The notes beneath the pieces were generated by a model. The model ran no database searches and was not told where the DNA came from. It was given only the letters and a program-made list of their open reading frames with translations. From Lysobacter gummosus (GTDB taxonomy: Bacteria; Pseudomonadota; Gammaproteobacteria; Xanthomonadales; Xanthomonadaceae): a stretch of 64,000 nt of DNA. The position numbers and the translations under genes are program-made. Of this stretch, positions 1 to 9,864 are shown one piece after another; the stretch's first letter is position 1; each line of letters opens with the position of its first letter. The DNA is taken from the NCBI RefSeq assembly GCF_001442805.1, contig NZ_CP011131.1, positions 4,712,001-4,776,000 on the forward strand, given 5' to 3'.

Positions 1-69
1 TCCGCTGGAGTTTCTGGCGCAGTGCCTGGAAGAAACCCCGACGGGCTGATTCCGGCTTCGGCTTTGCGC

Positions 70-162
70 GGTTGCGGGAGGGACTTGGGCCCCGACTGCT
101 TTCCGATCCGATCGCGGCGACCTGAGCCAAAAGCCTCGGGGCCCAAGCCCCTCCCACAACCG
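70..162. repeat. Intergenic inverted repeat, family A copy 1
   Basis: Two arms (around gggagggacttgggcccc and ggggcccaagcccctccc) face each other across a loop of about 45 nt. This is the most diverged of six similar elements in the window (others near 3431, 20740, 26509, 31129 and 59519). It lies upstream of coq7. No reading frame is supported. The remaining bases 1-226 show no gene. Confidence 0.7.
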
Positions 163-226
163 CCCCGGACGATTTGTCCTGGCCGCGCAAACGACTTCTA
201 CGCCGCCCGCGCCGTAGAATCGGCGC

Positions 227-868
227 ATGAACCCTCGCGCACTCAGCCCCTTGGATCGCGTGCTCAGCGAAGCTCAGCGCGCCCTGGACACCGTTTTCGG
301 CGCCCCCGGCGCCGAACGCCCGAATCCGGCCGGCAACACCGCCGAACTGGTGCTGGAACCGGCCGAAAAGCGCCATTCCGCCGGACTCATGCGGATCAAC
401 CACGTCGGCGAGGTCTGCGCGCAGGCGCTGTACTGCGGCCAGGCGGCGGTGGCGCGCGACGAATCCACCCGCGAGCACCTGCTGGAAGCGGCCCAGGAAG
501 AAACCGACCACCTGGCCTGGTGCGCCGACCGCCTGCGCGAACTCGACAGCCGGCCCAGCCTGCTCAACCCGCTGTGGTACGCCGGCAGCTTCAGCATCGG
601 CGTGCTGGCCGGCCTGCGCGGCGACGGCTGGAACCTGGGTTTCGTGGTCGAGACCGAGCGCCAGGTCGAGGCGCATATCGACGAACACCTGGAATCGCTA
701 CCCGAAGGCGACCAGCGCAGCCGGGCGATTCTGCGCACGATGAAGGCCGATGAGGCCCGCCACGCCGAAAATGCGGAAAACGCCGGGGCGCGGATCCTGC
801 CGATGCCCGTGCCGACGATCATGGCGGCGGCGTCGAAACTGATGAAGACGGTGGCTTACCGGCTTTAA
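227..868 (+). CDS. coq7: 3-demethoxyubiquinol 3-hydroxylase (Coq7)
   Basis: Di-iron monooxygenase that carries out the penultimate ring hydroxylation in ubiquinone synthesis, acting at the inner membrane surface. The 213-aa length is normal for the family. The ferritin-like four-helix bundle shows the expected metal ligands: Glu62 in NHVGEV, the EETDH motif (Glu92, His95), ETERQVEAH (Glu144), and DEARH near residue 175 (Glu176, His179). The ATG at 227 is chosen because the family N-terminus begins shortly after it. An overlapping frame from position 22 is a shadow. The gene is monocistronic on the plus strand and converges with speD, with a bidirectional terminator between them. Confidence 0.95.
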   Translation: MNPRALSPLDRVLSEAQRALDTVFGAPGAERPNPAGNTAELVLEPAEKRHSAGLMRINHVGEVCAQALYCGQAAVARDESTREHLLEAAQEETDHLAWCADRLRELDSRPSLLNPLWYAGSFSIGVLAGLRGDGWNLGFVVETERQVEAHIDEHLESLPEGDQRSRAILRTMKADEARHAENAENAGARILPMPVPTIMAAASKLMKTVAYRL

Positions 869-911
869 AGCCCGGCCGGGCCGCTTTTGCGCCCGCCCTG
901 AGCCCTGCACT

Positions 912-1041
912 GCTCCCTCTCCCGCTTGCGGGAGAGGGCTGGGGTGAGGGGCTTTCCGGTCGCGAGAATCCCCAAACCCTCGCGCCTGCGGCGCGCCCTC
1001 ACCCCGACCCTCTCCCGCAAGCGGGAGAGGGAGACAAGCCG
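912..1041. repeat. Palindromic intergenic repeat, family C copy 1
   Basis: Two copies of a ctcccgcttgcgggag-type palindrome (near 913-937 and 1010-1033) are arranged head to head around a short spacer with ctggggtgagg and ctcaccccgac. Related units occur twice between 28.7 and 29.1 kb. This looks like a REP/BIME-type element with no coding content. Confidence 0.7.
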
Positions 1042-1067
1042 CGCAATGCAGACAAACTGCGCAAACG

Positions 1068-1095
1068 AAAAAGGCCGGCTTGCGCCGGCCTTTTT
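1068..1095. terminator. Bidirectional intrinsic terminator between coq7 and speD
   Basis: Perfect hairpin with arms aaaaaggccggc and gccggccttttt around a 4-nt loop. The A and T runs on either side give a T-tract in both directions, so it can end coq7 (+) and speD (-) transcripts. Confidence 0.85.
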
Positions 1096-1187
1096 CTGAA
1101 CGACCCGGGAGACCCCGGGCGCCACGGCGGATCGGATCCGATCATCGCCTTGGCGAATCCCGAATTCCGAATTCCCGATTCCGGCCC

Positions 1188-1982
1188 TCAATCGGCCAGA
1201 TTGCGCCCGTGGTAAAGCTCCTCGATCTCGCGGCGCAGGCGCGCCTCGATCTTCATCCGCTCCTTGAACGAGAGGTTCTTCGCCTTCTCTTCGAACAGGT
1301 AGGTGTCGAGGTCGAACTCCTTCAGGTGCATCTTCGTGTGGAAGATATTTTCCTGATAGACGTTGACGTCGATCATCTCGTAGCGCGACTTGATGTTCTT
1401 GGCCAGGTAATCCTGGATCGAGTGGATCTTGTGATCGATGTAGTGCTTCTTGCCCTTGATGTCGCGGGTGAACCCGCGCACGCGGTAGTCCATCACCACG
1501 ATGTCGGACTCGAAGCTCTCGATCAGGTAATTCAGGGCTTTCAGCGGCGAAATCACCCCGCAGGTCGCCACGTCGATGTCGGCGCGGAAGGTCGCGATAC
1601 CGTTGTCCGGATGGGTTTCCGGATAGGTGTGCACGGTGATGTGCGACTTGTCCATGTGCGCCACCACCGCGTCGGCGATGATCTCCTTGCCGGCGTCCTT
1701 CTTGTCGATCACCGGCTCTTCCGAGATCAGGATCGTGACCGACGCCCCTTGCGGGTCGTAGTCCTGGCGGGCGATGTTCAGGATATTCGCACCGATGATT
1801 TCCGCCACATCCGTGAGGATCTGGGTGAGGCGGTCGGCGTTATACGCCTCGTCGATGTACTCGATATACCGGCGGCGCTCGTCTTCTGAAGCCGCGAAGC
1901 AAACATCGTAGATATTGAACGAGAGGGCCTTGGTGAGGTTGTTAAAACCCTGCAACCGCAGGCGCGGCAACGGCTTGACCAC
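1188..1982 (-). CDS. speD: S-adenosylmethionine decarboxylase proenzyme (prokaryotic class 1)
   Basis: Makes decarboxylated S-adenosylmethionine, the aminopropyl donor for spermidine synthesis. The 264-aa length matches the E. coli-type enzyme. The self-cleavage site that generates the pyruvoyl cofactor is visible as [12 protein letters not shown], with the expected cut between Lys112 and Ser113. The conserved block [17 protein letters not shown] follows. The protein starts [20 protein letters not shown], as in relatives. It is transcribed away from clp; the 213-bp divergent spacer should hold promoters for both genes, but I see no unambiguous element there. Confidence 0.95.
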   Translation of the reverse strand: MVKPLPRLRLQGFNNLTKALSFNIYDVCFAASEDERRRYIEYIDEAYNADRLTQILTDVAEIIGANILNIARQDYDPQGASVTILISEEPVIDKKDAGKEIIADAVVAHMDKSHITVHTYPETHPDNGIATFRADIDVATCGVISPLKALNYLIESFESDIVVMDYRVRGFTRDIKGKKHYIDHKIHSIQDYLAKNIKSRYEMIDVNVYQENIFHTKMHLKEFDLDTYLFEEKAKNLSFKERMKIEARLRREIEELYHGRNLAD

Positions 1983-2195
1983 TGAGTAAGATTCCGGACG
2001 GACGGCGAGGGCCGAGATTATGAGGCAATTGGCCCCGGGGGGAAACGCATGGTGTTTTTGGACTGTATTGGTGACAAAAGCGTGACCGCCACTGAACTTC
2101 CATCATCGCTCTCTATCGGCCCGTCATTTTCAGCGGCAGGATTTGCTCCAGCGGCCGTATCGCCCTAAGCTCGGCCGAAAACGAAGCCCATTCCA

Positions 2196-2885
2196 ATGTC
2201 CGCCAACCCGGTAGCCCCCTTGACTGCTTTGCGCCGAACCAATAGCCCGTTGTTGCCTGACGGCGCGACGATCGAACGTTTCCTGGCCCACTGCCACCGC
2301 AGGCGTTACCCGTCCCGTACGGACGTGTTCCGCCCCGGCGATCCGGCCAGCACTCTGTATTACGTCGTTTCCGGCTCGGTCAGCATCATTACCGAAGAAG
2401 AAGACGGTCGCGAACTGGTCCTGGGCTATTTCGGCCCCGGCGAGTTCGTAGGCGAACTCGGCCTGTTCATCGAGAGCGACCACCGCGAGGTGATCCTGCG
2501 AACCCGGGCCACCTGCGAACTGGCCGAGATCGGCCATGAGCGCCTCTACGACCTGCTGCTGACCCGGCTGTCGCTGGACGCGCCCAAGCTGCTGTATGCG
2601 ATCGGCGCGCAGATTTCCCGGCGCCTGCTCGACACCAGCCGCAAGGCCGGCCGCCTGGCCTTCCTCGACGTCACCGACCGCATCGTCCGCGCCCTGCACG
2701 ACCTGGCGAAGGAACCCGAGGCCATGAGCCACCCGCAGGGCACCCAGTTGCGGGTGTCGCGCCAGGAGCTCTCGCGTCTGGTCGGCTGCTCCCGCGAAAT
2801 GGCCGGACGCGTGCTCAAGAAGCTGCAGGCCGACGGCAAACTGCACGCTCGCGGCAAGACGGTCGTCCTGTACGGGACCCGCTAA
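2196..2885 (+). CDS. clp: Clp/CRP-family global transcriptional regulator
   Basis: CRP/FNR-family regulator of 229 aa. The N-terminal cyclic-nucleotide-binding beta roll (about residues 25-135) includes GEFVGELGLF. A dimerisation helix and a C-terminal winged helix follow, with the recognition region SRQELSRLVGCSREMAGRV near residues 187-206. In xanthomonads this protein (Clp) controls extracellular enzymes and surface polysaccharide, and its DNA binding is antagonised by cyclic di-GMP; that is family knowledge, not seen here. It lies between speD and a GNAT gene and near the trp genes, an arrangement I recall from Xanthomonas. Confidence 0.95.
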   Translation: MSANPVAPLTALRRTNSPLLPDGATIERFLAHCHRRRYPSRTDVFRPGDPASTLYYVVSGSVSIITEEEDGRELVLGYFGPGEFVGELGLFIESDHREVILRTRATCELAEIGHERLYDLLLTRLSLDAPKLLYAIGAQISRRLLDTSRKAGRLAFLDVTDRIVRALHDLAKEPEAMSHPQGTQLRVSRQELSRLVGCSREMAGRVLKKLQADGKLHARGKTVVLYGTR

Positions 2886-2891
2886 GCCTCG

Positions 2892-3353
2892 ATGGGACGT
2901 ATCGCCCCCTCTGCGCAGACCGCACCCACGGTGCGGCTCGCGGAGCTGGGCGATGCCAGCGACGTAGCCGAACTGCTCGGCCAACTGGGCTATCCCTGCA
3001 CCCGCGATGAGGCCATCGAGCGCATCGCCACCCTGCACGACGATCCCCGCCATTACCTGTTGCTGGCCGAAATCGACGGCCACGCCTGCGGCCTGGTCGC
3101 CAGCCACACCCGTTATTCGCTGACCCACGGCGCCGACCTGACCCGGATCACCGCCCTGGTGGTCGCCCCGTCCTGCCATCGCCAGGGCATCGGCCGGCAA
3201 CTGCTGCGCGAAGTCGAACGCCGCGCCCGCCGCGACGGCGTCAGCCGCATCGAGGTCACCAGCAACGTCCGCCGCGCGCAGGCGCATGAGTTCTACCGCA
3301 GTTGCGGGTATTCGGACGGGTCGTTGAAGTTCGTCAAGACGCTGGGCGACTGA
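2892..3353 (+). CDS. GNAT-family N-acetyltransferase
   Basis: A 153-aa single-domain acetyltransferase. The acetyl-CoA-binding motif appears as CHRQGIGRQLLREVE (Q/R-x-x-G-x-G/A type), preceded by the strand LTRITALVVAP and followed by the family ending EVTSNVRRAQAHEFYRSCGY. The substrate cannot be deduced. It starts 6 nt after the clp stop codon, so the two are probably cotranscribed. The ATG at 2892 gives a normal GNAT N-terminus with the first strand APTVRLAELGDASDV. Confidence 0.85.
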   Translation: MGRIAPSAQTAPTVRLAELGDASDVAELLGQLGYPCTRDEAIERIATLHDDPRHYLLLAEIDGHACGLVASHTRYSLTHGADLTRITALVVAPSCHRQGIGRQLLREVERRARRDGVSRIEVTSNVRRAQAHEFYRSCGYSDGSLKFVKTLGD

Positions 3354-3430
3354 AAGATCTTGCGCGGCTGAGGCCAATTCCCGCCGTCGCTCAGCCGTAA
3401 TCCCGCGCATTCCCACCTTTTCGCCGCCAC

Positions 3431-3572
3431 GAAGTCTTTTGTGGGAGGGGCTTCAGCCCCGATGCTTTCCGATCCGATCGCCATATTCGCCAAGGGCGAA
3501 GCCGCTTGCTGGAAGTGCGCGGTGATTTGAGCCGAGAGCATCGGGGCTGAAGCCCCTCCCACAAAAGACTTC
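3431..3572. repeat. Intergenic inverted repeat, family A copy 2
   Basis: Near-perfect arms gaagtcttttgtgggagggg...cttcagccccgatgct and their reverse complement flank a loop of about 60 nt. It sits between the convergent GNAT gene and HAD gene and fills most of the 251-bp gap. The arms are nearly identical to copies at 31129 and 59519. Confidence 0.85.
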
Positions 3573-3604
3573 ATGGCTTACGAGGCTACCGCCGTCCGGT
3601 CGGA

Positions 3605-4378
3605 TTACTGCGCCGAAGCGACCTCATCCCCGCCCCGCCCCGGGCAGCCCCAGTTGAGGATCGGCGTGCCCGGCGGCAGCACGCGGCGGAACATCTCCAC
3701 GCGCCGCGGCTTGGGATTGACCACCACCGGATGGCGCGCGGCCTGCAGCAGCGGCAGGTCGGCGCTGCTGTCGGAATAGGCCATCTCCACCGGCGCGGTG
3801 AAGCCGGCTTCGCGCAGCATCGTCATCTTCATGCGCGAATGGCAGTGCCGGCGCGCGCCCAGCGCGCCCAGGCGCGGGCCGACCAGGGTGCCGACCACGG
3901 GCATGTCTTCATGGGCGACGAAGGCCAGGATCGCCCGCGCCAGCTCCGGCGGTGCGCCGGTGGCGATCACCACCTGATCGCCCTGTTCGCGATGATGGTG
4001 CAGCACGTCCAGCGCGATCGGCAGCAGGCGCACGCGGATTTGTTCCTTGTGCGTGGCGACATAACGATCGATCGCCGCGTCCAGATTGCCGGCGCGATGC
4101 ATGCCGACCGTGCCGACCCACACGAACGCGGAAATCCCCACGCGCCGCGTCTTCAGCCACGCCACCATCGGCCCGGCCACCGGCGCGATCAGCAGCGCCA
4201 GCGCCATCCGCCACCACGAGCGCTTGATCAGCCAGGCGAACAGATGGCTGCCTGAGTCGCCGTCGTACAAGGTGTGGTCGAAGTCGAAGACGATCAGCGG
4301 CGCGTCGGCGCGCAGCGCGGGAAAGCGCGCGCCCGACAGCGACGCGCTCGACACCGGGGGCGCCGGCGTCGCGCTCAT
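3605..4378 (-). CDS. HAD-superfamily (HAD-IB type) phosphatase
   Basis: A 257-aa haloacid-dehalogenase phosphatase. Motif I is [13 protein letters not shown] (nucleophile Asp and general acid Asp), motif II is [11 protein letters not shown], and motifs III/IV are [12 protein letters not shown]. Two hydrophobic stretches (about residues 50-80) suggest membrane association, as in the phosphoserine-phosphatase-like HAD-IB group. The substrate is unknown. The start codon overlaps the trpC stop (ATGA), so it is translationally coupled as the last gene of the cph-trpC transcription unit. Confidence 0.8.
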   Translation of the reverse strand: MSATPAPPVSSASLSGARFPALRADAPLIVFDFDHTLYDGDSGSHLFAWLIKRSWWRMALALLIAPVAGPMVAWLKTRRVGISAFVWVGTVGMHRAGNLDAAIDRYVATHKEQIRVRLLPIALDVLHHHREQGDQVVIATGAPPELARAILAFVAHEDMPVVGTLVGPRLGALGARRHCHSRMKMTMLREAGFTAPVEMAYSDSSADLPLLQAARHPVVVNPKPRRVEMFRRVLPPGTPILNWGCPGRGGDEVASAQ

Positions 4379-5166
4379 GCCGCGAACAGACGCTGCAGGG
4401 CCGAGCCCGGATCGCGTTCGCGCATGAAGGTCTCGCCGACCAGGAAGGTGTCGATCCCCGCCCCGCGCATGCGGGCGACATCGCCGGCGGTGACGATGCC
4501 GCTCTCGGTCACCAGAGTGCGGTCCTTCGGCACCGCCGCGCGCAACGCGATCGAGGTATCCAGCGACACCTCGAACGTGCGCAGATTGCGGTTGTTGACG
4601 CCGATCAGCTCGCAGTCGGTCTGCAGCGCGCGTTCGAGCTCGTCGATGTCGTGGACCTCGACCAGCACGTCCATGCCCAATTCCATCGCCAGACCCGCCA
4701 TCTCGATCATCGGCCCGTCTTCCAGCGCGGCGACGATCAGCAAGATCGCGTCGGCGCCGATCGTGCGCGCCTCGTAGACCTGATACGGATCGATGGTGAA
4801 ATCCTTGCGCAACGCCGGCAGCGAGCAGGCTTCGCGCGCTTCGCCCAGGTAAGCGTTGCTGCCCTGGAAGAAGTCCACGTCGGTCAGCACCGACAGGCAG
4901 GCGGCGCCGCCGGCCTGGTAGCTGCGCGCGATCTCGCCGGGGCGGAAGTCGGCGCGGATCACGCCCTTAGACGGGCTGGCTTTCTTGACCTCGGCGATCA
5001 CCGCGGCCTCGCCCGAGGCGTGCTTGCGCTTGATCGCGTCCATGAAGCCGCGCGCGGGCGGCTGGGCGCCGGCGCGCGCGCGCAAGTCGGCCAAGGAGCG
5101 CACGCGGCTGCGTTGTTCGATTTCCTCGACCTTGCGGGCCAGGATCGTGCGCAAGACATCGGTCAT
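4375..5166 (-). CDS. trpC: Indole-3-glycerol phosphate synthase
   Basis: Closes the indole ring from carboxyphenylamino-deoxyribulose phosphate in tryptophan synthesis. The 263-aa TIM barrel carries the family motifs [57 protein letters not shown] and VTESGI. It is monofunctional (no TrpF fusion). It begins only 3 nt after the Mur-ligase gene, so it is almost certainly read on the same message as cyanophycin synthetase rather than directly behind trpD. Confidence 0.97.
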   Translation of the reverse strand: MTDVLRTILARKVEEIEQRSRVRSLADLRARAGAQPPARGFMDAIKRKHASGEAAVIAEVKKASPSKGVIRADFRPGEIARSYQAGGAACLSVLTDVDFFQGSNAYLGEAREACSLPALRKDFTIDPYQVYEARTIGADAILLIVAALEDGPMIEMAGLAMELGMDVLVEVHDIDELERALQTDCELIGVNNRNLRTFEVSLDTSIALRAAVPKDRTLVTESGIVTAGDVARMRGAGIDTFLVGETFMRERDPGSALQRLFAA

Positions 5167-5169
5167 CGG

Positions 5170-6999
5170 TTACTCCGTTTCGCCAGTCGTGTCGCCTGCC
5201 AGGGGCAGGCCGGGGCGCCATTGTCCCAGTTGCAGCCGATCGAGCAAGGCGACAACCGCATCGCGGGCGTCGGAATTGTGAATCGGCAACACCAGCACGT
5301 CGCCCTCGGCCGCCCACTGCAGCAATTCGGCGGCGGCGCGGGCCTCATCCAGGCACAGCCGGATCGCGCTTTCGGGCACGCCCTGGCGCAGCAGCTCGGC
5401 GCGCAGGATCTGCGCGACCTCGCCCGGGGCACGGCCGCGCAGGAAGCTTTCGATGTCCTTGAGCACCACCCGGTCGGGCCGGAACGAGGCCACCACCGCG
5501 GCCAGCGCGCGGATGTCCTTGTCCTCGCGGTTGCCGGCCTGGCCCAGCACGATGCCCAGCCGGCCGTCGCGGCGGGTCGCGACTTCCAGCAGGCCGCGCA
5601 GGCCGTCGGGGTTGTGCGCGTAGTCCAGGTAGACCTCGCTGGCGCCGAAGCTCCAGCGCTGCAGCCGGCCGGGGTTGTCGCCGGGTTGCGAGCCGAAACG
5701 CGCCAGCACCGCCGCGATCCGCTCCGGGTCCACGCCCAGCGCGGCCGCGGCCAGCGCCGCGCCGGCCAGGTTGGCGATGTTGTAGCGGGCGCGGCCGCCC
5801 AGGGTCAGCGGCAGGGCCTCGACTTCGCCCAGATCATGGCGCGCCTCGCCCAGGCTCAGCCACAGCCGGCCTTCGCCGACGCCGCAGGTGGCGCCGCCGC
5901 GTTCGCGATGCGCGCGCAGTTGCGGATGCGCATCGTCGAGCGCGAACCAGGCCAGCGGATGCGGCGTTGAGGCGCCGCGCTTCAGCAGCAGCGCGTCGTC
6001 GGCGTTGAGCACCAGCACGCCGTCGTCGGCCAGCGCGCGCGCCACCGTCAACTTGACCTGGGCCAGGTCTTCCAGCGAATGGATGCCGTACTCGCCGAAA
6101 TGATCCGGGCTGATGTTGGTGACCAACGCCGCCCGCGCCTGCTGCGGCGTCACGCCCCGGCGCAGCATGCCGCCGCGCGCGGTTTCCAGGATCGCCGCCT
6201 GCACCGTGGGTTGGCGCAACAAGGTTCGCGCGCCGACCGGGCCGGAATAATCGCCGCTGTCCACGCGTTCGCCATCGACGAACAAACCGTCGGTGCTGCT
6301 GTAGGCGGTGATCCAGCCCTGCGCGCGCGCCATCGCCGCGAGCAGGCGCACGCTGGTGGTCTTGCCGTTGGAACCGGTGACCACGGCGGTGGGAATCGCA
6401 TGCAGGCGCGGCCACGGCACCTGGGTGGAACCGGGCAGCGCGTCCAGCGGCCAGGTCTGGCTGCCGGCGCCCTCGCCGATCGACACCGCGTCGTCGTCGC
6501 TGTAGGCCGGCAGGCCGTGTATCCGCGCCTGTTCCAGCAGTGCGATCAGATCCGGCCGCGCTTCGGCTTCGGCGAGCGCGCGCAAGGTGCGCAGGGCGTC
6601 GCCGCGATCCCACAACGCGGCATGGCCGGGCGCGTGCGGCGGCAGCGCCGATTGCTCGATCGCGCCGGCGGCGTCGGTCCAGGCCCATTCGTTGACTTCG
6701 GTGGCGGCGTACAGCTGATCGATCGGCGCGACGAAGGCCAGCGACGCGCCGCTGGCGTGTTCGCGCACGACGATCCGGCCTTCGCTCCAATGCAGTGCAT
6801 CGCGGGCGTCGGCGAGGTTCTGCCGCCAGCCGCTCAGCGCGCGCGCATCGGCGGCGACGCCGTGGGTTTCCAACGCGGCGCCGGGCTCGTCGAAATACAG
6901 ATTCGCGCCGGTGAGCCGGCGCGAATCTTCGAAGGCGAAGACGTAATCGGGCGAGACCTTATCGGAGCTCGCCGCATTGTCGGCAGGTTGCGGGGGCAC
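5170..6999 (-). CDS. CphA-related Mur ligase without an ATP-grasp domain
   Basis: A 609-aa protein whose C-terminal two-thirds match the Mur-ligase half of cyanophycin synthetase. Visible are the P-loop VTGSNGKTTSVRLL (about residues 204-217), ILETARGGMLRRGV, TNISPDHFGEYGI, LNADD, YLDYAHNPDGLRGLL and GQAGNREDKDI. The N-terminal ~195 residues are not the ATP-grasp domain of CphA and I do not recognise them. The start is 3 nt after the cphA stop, and trpC follows after 3 nt. This tight coupling argues for a role in polymer synthesis or recycling with CphA. The reaction is unknown; a ligase acting on a dipeptide or polymer end is a guess. Confidence 0.85.
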   Translation of the reverse strand: MPPQPADNAASSDKVSPDYVFAFEDSRRLTGANLYFDEPGAALETHGVAADARALSGWRQNLADARDALHWSEGRIVVREHASGASLAFVAPIDQLYAATEVNEWAWTDAAGAIEQSALPPHAPGHAALWDRGDALRTLRALAEAEARPDLIALLEQARIHGLPAYSDDDAVSIGEGAGSQTWPLDALPGSTQVPWPRLHAIPTAVVTGSNGKTTSVRLLAAMARAQGWITAYSSTDGLFVDGERVDSGDYSGPVGARTLLRQPTVQAAILETARGGMLRRGVTPQQARAALVTNISPDHFGEYGIHSLEDLAQVKLTVARALADDGVLVLNADDALLLKRGASTPHPLAWFALDDAHPQLRAHRERGGATCGVGEGRLWLSLGEARHDLGEVEALPLTLGGRARYNIANLAGAALAAAALGVDPERIAAVLARFGSQPGDNPGRLQRWSFGASEVYLDYAHNPDGLRGLLEVATRRDGRLGIVLGQAGNREDKDIRALAAVVASFRPDRVVLKDIESFLRGRAPGEVAQILRAELLRQGVPESAIRLCLDEARAAAELLQWAAEGDVLVLPIHNSDARDAVVALLDRLQLGQWRPGLPLAGDTTGETE

Positions 7000-7002
7000 G
7001 GA

Positions 7003-9792
7003 TCAATCGCTCTCTTCGCGCTCGAACACCAGCCCGCGTTCGTCGCGCACCACGCCTTCCATCGCCGCGAAGGCGGCTTCGTCCAGCGCCGGTTCCAGCG
7101 GCGGCAGCTCGGCGCGCTGCGACACCGCGGCGACCACGCCTTCGGGCTGGAAGTGGATGATCTGCTTCCACGAACGCGCCAGCGCGTCGGCGAACACCAG
7201 CACCAGATCGCCGGCCTGGCCCATGCGCAGCGCCGCTTCCACCGCCTGCTGCTCGTCGGGAATGATCGAAATCGCCGCCTCGGTCACGCCGCGCGCCATC
7301 AGCGCCTTGGCGATGATGCGCGGCACTTCGTCGCCGTCGCGGCCGCGCAGCGAATCGTCGCGGCGGCAGATGTAATGATCGAAGCGGCCGGCCACGGCTT
7401 CGGCGATCGCGTGCAGGTCTTCGTCGCGGCGATCGCCGGGACCGGCCAGCACCACGATGCGGCAGCCGCTCACGTCCAGGCGCTGGGCCAGATCGGCCAT
7501 CACCCCGACCGCATGCGCGTTGTGGCCGTAGTCCATCAGCACCTTGAACGGATGCTCGTTGTAGACGTTCATCCGGCCCGGGGCCTGGAAGAAGGTCGTA
7601 TCGAAAGTGCGCAGGCCATGGCGGATCGCGTCGAGCTTGATCCCCAGCGAAAACGCCATCGCCGCCGCCACCATCGCGTTCTGCACGTTGTGCAGCGCGC
7701 GGCCTTCCATCGTCGCCGGAATCAGGTGCGTCCACAGCAGCGGGATATGGCTGCCCTTGTCGTACAGCGTGATCATGTGGCCGTTGATGCCGGCCTCCAG
7801 CGCGCAGGCGCGGCCGCCGGCGCGGATGTGCTCGCGCACCAGCGCGTGCGAGGGGTTCATGGTGACGTAGCAGATCACCTTGGCGTCGGTGTAGGCGGAC
7901 ATCTTCAGCACGTTCGGATCGTCGGCGTTGAGCACGGCGCAGTCGGTGGCCACTTCCACCACCACGCGCTTGATCTCGGCCAGCTGCTCCAGCGTGTCGA
8001 TGCCCTTCAGGCCCAGGTGATCGGACTGGATGTTTAGCACCGCGCCGACGTTGACCTCGGACACGCCCATGCCGGCGCGCAGCAGACCGCCGCGCGCGGT
8101 TTCCAGCACGGCGATATCCACGTGCGGGTCCGACAGCACCATGCGCGCCGATACCGGCCCGGTCATGTCGCCCTCGACCGTGCGCTGGCCGTCGATGTAG
8201 ACGCCGTCGGTGGTGGTCAGGCCCGGGGTGAAGCCGCCCATCTTGGTGATGTGGGCGAGCATGCGCGCGGTGGTGGTCTTGCCGTTGGTGCCGGTCACCG
8301 CCGCGATCGGCACGCGCGTGGGCGCGCCGGGCGCGAACAGCATGTCGATCACCGGGCCGGCGGCATCGCGCGGGGTGCCTTCGCTGGGCGCGACGTGCAT
8401 GCGGAAGCCGGGTGCTGCGTTGATTTCGCAGATGCCGCCGCCGATGTTCTTGTAGCTCTCGGCGATGTTCGGCGAGATGAAATCCACGCCGCTCACGTCC
8501 AGGCCGATCGCGCGCACCGCGCGCACGGCCATGTCGCGGTTGTCGGGATGGATGATGTCGGTAACGTCGGTGGCGGTGCCGCCGGTGGACAGATTGGCGG
8601 TGGAGCGCAGATAGACGATTTCGCCGTCCTTCGGGATCGAGGCGGCGGTGTAGCCGACCCGCTCCATCATCTGTTCGGCCTGCGAATCCAGCTCCAGGCG
8701 CGTCAGCACTTTCTCGTGGCCGACGCCGCGGCGCGGGTCCTGGTTCACCACTTCGACCAATTCGGCGATGCTGGACTTGCCGTCGCCGACCACGTGCCCC
8801 GGCGTGCGCTTGGTCGCGGCGATCAGCTCGCCGTTGATCACCAGCAGGCGATGATCGTCGCCGCCGACGAAGGTTTCCACGATCACCGAGCGCGAATGCT
8901 CGCGCGCGGCTTCGAAGCCGGCGCGGATGTCCTCGTCGCTGGAGATGTCGATGGTGATGCCGCGGCCATGGTTGCCGTTGTAGGGCTTGGTCACCACGCT
9001 GCCGCCGAGTTTGCGCGCCGCGCGGATCGCGCCGCTGGAATCGGTGACCAACTCCTGCCGCGGCACCGGCAGGCCGAGCGAGGCGAGAATCTTGTTGGTC
9101 TCTTCCTTGTCGCTGGCCAGCTCGACCGCGATATGCGAGGTCTTGCCGGTCACCGTCGCCTGGATGCGCTGCTGGTACTTGCCGTGGCCGAACTGGATCA
9201 GCGACTGGGTGTTGAGCCGCAGCCACGGGATGTTGCGCTCTTCGGCCGCACGCACCAGCGAAGCGGTGGACGGGCCCAGCGCGCGGCGCTGGGCGTAGCG
9301 GATGAAGCCATCGCGCGCGCTTTCCCATTCCCAGTCGTCGGGCACGCTGCCGGCCGGACGGATCTCCGCCGGCAGCAGCGAGCACAGCAACTTGATGCCG
9401 AGCTCGCCGGCGGCGATGCCTTCATCGCGCTGCGCGTATTCGTACACCACCGAATACACGCCGGGCCGATCCTCGCTGACGCTGCGGGTCTTGCCGAAGG
9501 TGACGTTTTCGCCGGCGACGTTCTGCAATTCGATCGCGACGTGTTCGAGCACGTGGCCGAGCCAGGTGCCTTCGTCCTCGCGCATGCGCCGCACGAAGCC
9601 GCCGGGCTGGCGATACGAGCAACCGTGTTCGGCCAGGCCGGGCAGCGCCTCGACCAGCGCATCGATGAACGCCGGCCCCAGCCGCGCGGTCGGCCAGGCT
9701 TCCAGCGCCTGCAAGTCCAGTTCCAGCCGTATGACCGGGAAGTGCGCATACAGCGAAGGACCGACGTAGACGGAACGATCGAGAATGCGCAT
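7003..9792 (-). CDS. cphA: Cyanophycin synthetase
   Basis: Polymerises aspartate and arginine into cyanophycin (multi-L-arginyl-poly-L-aspartate) using ATP. At 929 aa it has the normal CphA layout. The N-terminal domain begins MRILDRSVYVGPSLYAHFPV. The ATP-grasp domain (about 160-485) includes VVTKPYNGNHGRGITIDIS and ICEINAAPGFRMHV. The Mur-ligase domain carries the P-loop VTGTNGKTTTARML near residue 498, plus ARGGLLRAGMG and DYGHNAHAVG. It is preceded by cphB (72-nt gap) and followed after 3 nt by the ATP-grasp-free paralogue. Cyanophycin stores nitrogen, carbon and energy in the cytoplasm. Confidence 0.96.
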   Translation of the reverse strand: MRILDRSVYVGPSLYAHFPVIRLELDLQALEAWPTARLGPAFIDALVEALPGLAEHGCSYRQPGGFVRRMREDEGTWLGHVLEHVAIELQNVAGENVTFGKTRSVSEDRPGVYSVVYEYAQRDEGIAAGELGIKLLCSLLPAEIRPAGSVPDDWEWESARDGFIRYAQRRALGPSTASLVRAAEERNIPWLRLNTQSLIQFGHGKYQQRIQATVTGKTSHIAVELASDKEETNKILASLGLPVPRQELVTDSSGAIRAARKLGGSVVTKPYNGNHGRGITIDISSDEDIRAGFEAAREHSRSVIVETFVGGDDHRLLVINGELIAATKRTPGHVVGDGKSSIAELVEVVNQDPRRGVGHEKVLTRLELDSQAEQMMERVGYTAASIPKDGEIVYLRSTANLSTGGTATDVTDIIHPDNRDMAVRAVRAIGLDVSGVDFISPNIAESYKNIGGGICEINAAPGFRMHVAPSEGTPRDAAGPVIDMLFAPGAPTRVPIAAVTGTNGKTTTARMLAHITKMGGFTPGLTTTDGVYIDGQRTVEGDMTGPVSARMVLSDPHVDIAVLETARGGLLRAGMGVSEVNVGAVLNIQSDHLGLKGIDTLEQLAEIKRVVVEVATDCAVLNADDPNVLKMSAYTDAKVICYVTMNPSHALVREHIRAGGRACALEAGINGHMITLYDKGSHIPLLWTHLIPATMEGRALHNVQNAMVAAAMAFSLGIKLDAIRHGLRTFDTTFFQAPGRMNVYNEHPFKVLMDYGHNAHAVGVMADLAQRLDVSGCRIVVLAGPGDRRDEDLHAIAEAVAGRFDHYICRRDDSLRGRDGDEVPRIIAKALMARGVTEAAISIIPDEQQAVEAALRMGQAGDLVLVFADALARSWKQIIHFQPEGVVAAVSQRAELPPLEPALDEAAFAAMEGVVRDERGLVFEREESD

Positions 9793-9864
9793 AGAAAACC
9801 TCAGTTCATGGTGATTCGGAGCATGCAGATGGGGGTCATACCAATTAGTCAGTGCCGGCTCAGG

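Noticed and set aside
1983..2195. Possible CRP/Clp binding site in the speD-clp spacer (gtgacaaaagcgtgac)
   Set aside because: It is a direct-repeat-like pair of gtgac rather than the TGTGA-N6-TCACA palindrome, so autoregulation cannot be claimed.
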